The notes beneath the pieces are model-generated. The model searched no databases. It saw nothing but the letters and a program-made list of their open reading frames with translations, and was not told the DNA's origin. Made by a program: the position numbers and the translations under genes. A DNA stretch of 64,000 nt from Delphinapterus leucas (Eukaryota; Chordata; Mammalia; Artiodactyla; Monodontidae): positions 658,797-722,796 of the forward strand of contig NW_022098024.1 of the NCBI RefSeq assembly GCF_002288925.2. Direction: 5' to 3'. Shown here in pieces: positions 58,341-64,000 of this stretch (its first letter is position 1; each line of letters starts with the position of its first letter).

Positions 58341-58655
58341 GAGTATGTTATTAGTAAATAAGAGATGTCTAGCTGCCTAAACTGCTTCGCGCAATTATTC
58401 TCCCAGCTGCTGAAAGTGCAGGGGCAGAGAGGTGGGACTATTGGCCCATTTCAGACATTGCCTCCACTGAAGAGAACCACTTCGGCCAAGGCAACATGCC
58501 CCTCCCTCCCTGGGCTACCAGCATCCATGACTGGTTTACATGGGAGTTTAAAAGCCCAATACCATTGATCCACTCAGAACAACTCTGAAGGGTCATCCAC
58601 GCTTCAGATCTCCTGTGAATGAAAAATTTTGCCTGCCACATCAGTAAACAAAGGA

Positions 58656-59148
58656 TGTTGCAGCCATCAAACCATCATATTACAGCTGCCCTGACCAGGA
58701 GCCCTGCGGGAACTCAGGATGGAAACAGGATGCCCGCCATCAAGCCCTCAGCCACGTCAGTCACCCCCAGCTGTGCATCTTGAGGGGACACAGGGTGGGA
58801 AAACATAAGATTTTGGCCCCAGATAGCTGAGGTACATATGAAAGGGATGATTTCAATGAGCCCAGACTTTTGTATCTTTCCATACATAGAAAGGCACTAA
58901 ATTTATTAACTTGAGATGTCTGCTCTTCTTTAATTAACAGTAATCTTCTGATGTTCCGACTACGTGTTGGAAAACTTTTGGAAAAGTTTTTTTACACAAC
59001 TCCTATATATCCTGGCTCCTCCCTTACCTCTTAGAAGCAGTCCCTCAGAGCAATCTGAGAGGCTGTCTCCCAGGCGTGACGTCCTCAGAAAGTCTGCCAA
59101 ATAAAATGTAACTCTCAACTTTTAGGTTGTGCATTTTTTACAGTCAAC
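58656..59148 (+). mobile_element. ERV LTR (class I-like), probably solo
   Basis: A TATA-like element 'cctatatatcctggctcc' (about 59002), 'gaggctgtctcccagg', a poly(A) signal 'ccaaataaaatg' (59098-59106) and the end 'ttttttacagtcaaca' give a clear U3-R-U5 order. The candidate start TGTTGCAGCC at 58656 gives TG...CA ends, but no target duplication is seen, so the left end is uncertain. No viral gene is recognised in the flanks. Confidence 0.65.
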
Positions 59149-59566
59149 ACTCCCCACAGAGTTACCTGCAGCCTCCACTGAGATTGCATGGCAGCCCTAG
59201 CTATCCTCCGCAGCGTCCGGCTTCCTTCCCTTCTCTGCAGATTGTCCCTCAACCTGGTCCCTAAACAATCTCCCTAAAGACTCTAAATTCCTGAGAGTCT
59301 ACGTCCCAGAGAACCCAACTGGTGGCACTCACTAATTATACATTTCATGATAACATACGTTTTTTCCTAATCATGAGGGAAATGGGATATGGAGGACATG
59401 TGATAAGAAGAGGGGCAATCAGGGGGAATCAGTGAACCATATCTTTGCATATCATGGGAAATGTTTGCTTGTTTTGCTTTGCTTATTTGTTGAATGATCT
59501 GCATAGACAATTTTGCTCTGCTTTTTAAAAAAGTTATTATCCCTATAAATGTAGACAGTGGTCATC
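59149..59566. other. Unique sequence, nothing recognised
   Basis: It could include a short piece of ERV leader next to the LTR, but I see no primer-binding site. No gene. Confidence 0.4.
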
Positions 59567-59576
59567 ATTGTCTTTA

Positions 59577-59727
59577 GTTATTTATTTAATGGTTGTTTGT
59601 TTGTTTGTTTATTTTGGCTGCACTACATGGCATGTGGGATCTTAGGTCCCTGACCAGGGATCGAACCCGCACCCCCTGCATTAGGAGCGCGGAGTCTTAA
59701 CTACTGGACCTCCAGGGCAGTCCCAGA
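59577..59727 (-). mobile_element. Short tRNA-derived SINE (same family as 23820-23930)
   Basis: In reverse it has the head at about 59725 (complement of 'ggactgccctggaggtcc'), a B box (complement of 'gatcgaacccg') and ends in an AAAC/AAAT tail. A perfect 10-bp target duplication ATTGTCTTTA flanks it (59567-59576 and 59728-59737). Confidence 0.93.
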
Positions 59728-59737
59728 ATTGTCTTTA

Positions 59738-59980
59738 AAAATGATAGTTAGGGATATGTGTGTGGAAGAAAATTAAAATGAGAGTGACAGATGAATTGCA
59801 CAATCTCAGTGAATGAAGTAGGGGGCACATCACTAGGCCTTTTCTTGTTATAAAACCCATCTCCAGCCTCTAAGAAAGCAGATCCTGTCATTTACTTTAA
59901 ACAAGAAAAAGTAGGGAACATATCAGAATCACCTAAAGATGCTCTCTTATGTGTTTTTATAACCCCAAAAGTAAACATTC
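59738..59980. other. Unique sequence, nothing recognised
   Basis: No gene or named repeat. Confidence 0.45.
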
Positions 59981-59996
59981 AAAATGTCCTGAAATA

Positions 59997-60194
59997 GGGC
60001 TTCCCTGTTGAGAGTCCGCCTGCCGATGCCGGGGACACGGGTTCGTGCCCCGGTCCGGGAAGATCCCACATGCCGCGGAGCGGCTGGGCCCGTGAGCCAT
60101 GGCCGCTGAGCCTGCGCATCCGGAGCATGTGCTCCGCAATGGGAGAGGCCATGACAGTGAGAGGCCCGCGTACCGCAAAAAAATAAATAAATAA
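59997..60194 (+). mobile_element. Young CHR-type SINE lacking the A box
   Basis: The copy is close to the young cetacean form, with B box GGTTCGTGCCC and an A-rich tail with TAAA units. It lacks twelve bases (GTGGCGCAGTGG) after 'ttccct' plus G, which removes the pol III A box. A perfect target duplication of about 17 bases (AAAATGTCCTGAAATAG) flanks it, from 59981 and from 60195. Confidence 0.96.
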
Positions 60195-60212
60195 AAAATG
60201 TCCTGAAATAGG

Positions 60213-61382
60213 AAGAGTACATCATCACATTTATCTGACACTTAAATATCTGGAGTTTTAGACACTCCAGAAGCAAACATCATTATACATTTGTCCCTTC
60301 AGTGAAATCGACTGTGCGCACTTTAGCAGCACCAACTAATTGGCTCAGTTCTGCCAATAAGTGCATTTGCCGATGGTGCCACTCTTTAGTTTTATAAACA
60401 TTCAAAAATATTCACCCACATTGGCTAGCTCCCTAGCGACCATCTTGGTAAAGACGAACACCTTAGGTGGTGAGAACAAGCATTTCAATCCCATGAAAGT
60501 AACAGCAGAGGAGTTTTTCTTCTGCTCTCTCTCCCCAGTGAATATTAAGCCTCTTTTTCTTGAAAAGAAGGAACAAATTAAGCACAGAATTCTCATCTCT
60601 CAACTTCATGTTAGTAGCAATGGCAGGTTGGAAAGTGTCTTTGGGGGCAGCCTGATGCTTGTTTTTCTTTCTGAGAAAAACTGCATTAGACCAAAAGAAA
60701 TGCCCCTGAGATTTAATTATCTCCCTGCCTTATTTTTCCCGACAGACACTTACTCTTTTATTGTGTTGCTCTTGAGAAAATGTTTTAGTAGATGTATTCT
60801 GTGTTCCTAATGGTAAAGGCAATATAACTTCAAAGATGGAATGCTCTGCCTTTTTTGTCTTTGACAAAAGGGGCTGAGTGCTTTGAATAATTTAAAGGTG
60901 ACATAAATGTTTATGGTCAAGATGGGTATGGAAAAGGGCTGGAATATGGAAATTGGGGTATTGCCCCTTCAAATGTCTCATACTTTTTGCCTCTGTCTTT
61001 AGATCTATTTTGATTGGTGGTAACACAAGCTGTATGCATCTAGGTTATTCAAAAGAGAGCTCTTTTTTATAGAAGTTGTTTTCACAAACCTCAAGGATAG
61101 GGATGAAAATGGACATCAGGAATAGACTGAAGCCATTGACTGTAAAATGAGAGGGATCTGAGGAAATTCACTTTTTCATCTTTCATCTCTGCTTCTTTCT
61201 GCATATCTGTTGTTATTGTTTTAGGTTTTCTCTCTCCTTCCAGGTTTCCCAATGTACTTGGTGGGATATGACCACCATCAAACATAGCTCAGTTTATGAC
61301 TTCACCACTCAGCCAGACTGAGACTCTAATATTCCCTCAATTTAAAATTTCCAGGGATGACTTTCAATAAGTCCAGTCTCAA
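60213..61382. other. Unique sequence, nothing recognised
   Basis: A 149-codon open frame at 60361-60810 is the longest outside repeats. It shows no known domain. No RNA gene is convincing. Confidence 0.45.
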
Positions 61383-61470
61383 GTGTCTATTGTCTGTCTG
61401 TTGTCTATAAATTGTATCCAGGATGGAGTGTCTATTGTCTGTCTGTTGTCTCTAAATTGTATCCAAGAAT
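61383..61470. repeat. Two-copy tandem duplication, 45-bp unit
   Basis: 'gtgtctattgtctgtctg' followed by 'ttgtctataaattgtatcc' occurs at 61383 and again from 61428, with one base changed. Confidence 0.93.
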
Positions 61471-61959
61471 CAGAGTCCAGCCAGGAAAATCATGGCTGTT
61501 CCCTTTTTAATTATATGGATAAGGAGAAGGGGAACCCCTATGTGAAGAAAAATAATCAGGATGGTTACCTGAAAACTAGGGGCTGGGAAAGAAGGGAGGC
61601 AGAGACAAAACTGTAAGTATCCATATTACTACTTGTGTTATGATTGGCAATTATTAATCTGAAAATAAGAAAACCACAGGCAGGTATATTTTAGGCATAA
61701 GGCTAAGTGGTTCCATTTTTAAAATTTTTGAGCAATATATGCTTGAATCTGGCATTAGCCTATCATGGGAAGCATCTGGATACTTATTCAATTGTTAATT
61801 AATTCATTCCACAATCCTCCCTGTTCATTCATTCATCCCTCCATTCATTCACAATGAAAGTCCTTTTGTTTGTTTATTGAAGAGATGCAGGATTAGAAGC
61901 AGATAGGAGCATTTAAGCAAGAGATTTATCCAGAAGAAATCTGAAGGATAGTGGATGTG
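61471..61959. other. Unique sequence, nothing recognised
   Basis: A short CATT-rich patch lies at 61822-61850. No gene or named repeat. Confidence 0.45.
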
Positions 61960-61981
61960 TTGGGCAGGGTGTGATAACTAC

Positions 61982-62015
<34 letters not shown>

Positions 62016-62340
62016 ACAATGGCTTAACACAAAAACTCTTTATCTGAGATCGGAAGGAGTTCTGCTTTATGCTGAGATTTAGAGACTCAGGCTCTTTAAT
62101 GACCCTGCCATTCCCTACACCCCCAGAATGTTCTGCTGGATCCTCTGCCTCTGGCCAGCTGGTGAATGAAGAGAGAAAATGGGAAGATCTCTTGAAAAGT
62201 TTTAAAGACCAGACCTAGAAATGGCCTGCTTCACTTCCTCCCACATTCCTGTGCTCAGAATGCCCTTATACAGCTGTACCTAAGTACTGGGAGGCTAGGG
62301 TATGTGATCTACCCACACACTCAGGAAGATTAAAGACTAG
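61960..62340 (-). mobile_element. Possible old LTR-like repeat
   Basis: 'gcttaacacaaaaactcttt' and 'gaccagacctagaaatggcc', then 'cttcctcccacattcctgtg', resemble a known old repeat seen in many mammals. The family is not assigned. Confidence 0.4.
61985..62011. repeat. (CA)n microsatellite
   Basis: About 13 uninterrupted CA units. Confidence 0.97.
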
Positions 62341-63229
62341 TATCGCTCTTAGACCCTGAGCAAGAGAGGCATCTGCTCTGGGCTGGGCGTTTTAGACATA
62401 CTCTCAGTATTTCTTCCGGCTGCACCACTCCCTACAGGAAATGAGAGTACAAGGCGAAGGTCCAAGGGCACCTGGGATGCTAGAATTCTCTGAAATAAAA
62501 TGTCCTTGTAATTATATATTTCCAGGGGCAGCTTGGTGCTGTTCCCTTGGTTCATCTTTTCAAAGGTCGATGGTGCCTCCTATGTGCATATCCTTAGGTC
62601 TCAGGGGTAGGCAAGGGCTGGCCCTTTCTGACAAAACGTACATAGTCAAACCAGGTGTGCATGATGCCCCACATGGTACAGGATGGAGTTCAGGTGGGCT
62701 GGAAACAAGGAGGCCATGGTAGAGGAATGGGGGCCTGGGCACAGGTTTTCTCATGCTGCTATGTTCTAACATGGAACTCCGAGGTGTTCAAGGATCCTAA
62801 ATTCAAACTCAAACCTAGCAGTTCATATGGTTATGGATGTATTTGATAATGTAGGAAGCTAGGAGTTATTTTATTTAGCAGGTTGTTAGCTTAGTTTATA
62901 ATTGTTAAACATTGAGATGGGTTGTACGTGGGCCTCCACCCATACTCCTACCTGGGGCCCTGAAAATATTAGGGATGTTACTTGTGTGAGCTCCTGCAGT
63001 CTCTGACACAAAGCACAACTACTGGAATTTTATGCTCTACCTTATATGCTTCTAAAAGGAAAGGAAAACTTAAAATAGCTCACTTCTCTTAGACAAAAGT
63101 CAAAATCGAATTGCTGCATTTCACCAAGCATTATTCAATGCACCATTTCTGCTTCTATTACTCTAAGCACTAATAAACTCTAAAAAGCAACTAATAAATA
63201 TTCTGGTTCCATTTAATAATAGCTACTTT
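62341..63229. other. Unique sequence, nothing recognised
   Basis: No gene or named repeat. Confidence 0.45.
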
Positions 63230-63460
63230 AAAAAAAAACCCTTATATGTGCAGGACACCATGCTAACAAATTCCATGCATTATCCCATTTAATTCTAACA
63301 ATTGTGTTAATTAAGTTTTATCCTTGTGACAGTCAGGAAACAAGCTGAGGTAGGAAGTAGCAGATTGAGAATTCAAATGCAAGTTTAACTTTATCAAAGT
63401 TTAACTTTATGCATTCTTTCCAGTAATGGTACACCATTGTCTTAGACTGGAATGGATCTT
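63230..63460 (-). mobile_element. MIR SINE, diverged
   Basis: 'atatgtgcaggacaccatgc', 'cattatcccatttaattc', 'caggaaacaagctgagg' and 'tagcagattgagaattcaaatg' follow the reverse MIR. A 16-base piece (aaagtttaactttatc-like) is doubled near 63380-63410. Confidence 0.75.
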
Positions 63461-63863
63461 AGATATCAGAAAGTCAAGTGCCTTTTCCCCCTTTTCATTC
63501 CTGAATAATCTCTTTCACAGACCAGCCAGGTAGTTGATCTGTCTGCATATAGGCACTCTCCAGTGACAAGCTCCTTATGTATTAATAAACTAAGAACATT
63601 AGCATACTAAGGCAGCAATTTTAGACTGATGAATTGTGCTGCATTTATGTGTTTTTAGAGTAAGGAAAAAATGGGGACATTGCAGCCAAGGGACTAGGAC
63701 TTGTTTAGAAATCACTGTCCATCTTATTTGTATTATACACTAAAAACTTGAATATTCCAATGTTAGTGTCATGCACATAAATCTTACTTTGGGAAAAAAT
63801 AACTTTAATTAAAATTTAGAGACCCCAATTAGTTGAGTTGTCTTTGTGTTTATTTTGTTTTTC
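63461..63863. other. Unique sequence, nothing recognised
   Basis: No gene or named repeat. Confidence 0.45.
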
Positions 63864-64000
63864 TTTTTTTTTTTTTTGTGGTACGTGGGCCTCTCACTGT
63901 GATGGCCTTTTCCATTGCGGAGCACAGGCTCCGGACGCGCAGGCTCAGCAGCCATGGCTCACGGGCCCAGCCGCTCCGCAGCATGTGGGATCTTCCCGGA
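63864..64000 (-). mobile_element. Young CHR-type SINE, cut by window end
   Basis: The T run at 63864-63877 is the reversed tail. The 3' body follows ('gtacgtgggcctctcactg', 'cagcagccatggctcacgg') and reaches 'gggatcttcccgga' at the window end. The head with the A and B boxes lies beyond. Confidence 0.95.

Noticed and set aside
58656..59566. Full provirus next to the LTR
   Set aside because: No primer-binding site, gag, pol or env text was seen, and no second LTR within the window.
60313..60345. Similarity to the 5' end of U6 snRNA ('gtgcgcactttagcagcacc')
   Set aside because: Only about 30 bases with several mismatches; no U6 body, tail or target duplication follows.

Overview
This is a window of mammalian nuclear DNA, almost certainly from a cetacean (whale or dolphin). 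The best evidence is a set of tRNA-derived SINEs of the CHR type found in cetaceans and their relatives. Several copies begin with the bases gggcttccctgg, carry pol III A and B boxes, end in poly(A) and have target-site duplications. The L1 elements are also of the artiodactyl/cetacean kind, mixed with old mammalian repeats (MIR, L2, MLT1, MER2, MER5A). Family names come from recognised sequence, not from a database search, so boundaries of old repeats are approximate.

I find no functional protein-coding gene, tRNA, rRNA, CRISPR array or operon. All long ORFs with recognisable homology are decayed L1 ORF1/ORF2. The remaining ORFs lie in low-complexity, GC-rich or antisense-repeat DNA, or look like chance. 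The window reads as a gene-poor intergenic or intronic region whose landmarks are mobile elements.

Layout. 1-2750: 5' part of a reverse-strand L1 (ORF1 remnant plus a long CpG-rich 5'UTR), cut by the window edge. 2751-6800: mostly unique DNA with MIRs and one nearly full-length MLT1 LTR. 6800-9165: an old forward L1 lacking its endonuclease and reverse-transcriptase core. 9345-16800: MIRs, a MER2 DNA transposon, a nested MIR/L2 block, two CHR SINEs, an L1 3' end and MLT1-like LTRs. 16980-20285: an old reverse L1/HAL1 piece, MIRs and an MLT1A/MST LTR. 20672-25458: a cluster of LTRs, including a clean solo LTR with a 4-bp target duplication. 25465-27780: another eroded forward L1. 28595-44750: sparse repeats and the longest unique stretches, with two candidate conserved regulatory blocks. 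44752-46730: L1 remnants, a CHR SINE, an L2 and a twin-primed L1. 46973-52112: the best preserved insertion, a 5.1-kb reverse L1 with a perfect 16-bp target duplication. 52395-58340: MIR and L2 copies and a 100-N assembly gap next to a 30-base G run. 58656-64000: an ERV LTR, three tRNA-derived SINEs, microsatellites and unique DNA.

The sequence records a layered history. Old MIR/L2/MLT1 copies were interrupted by ERV LTRs and L1s, then by young CHR SINEs and cetacean-type L1s. I found no convincing undescribed biological system. The most notable observations are the structures of individual insertions (compensated tandem duplication, SINE promoter deletion, tail duplication, twin-priming inversions), the LTR cluster and the two candidate regulatory blocks.
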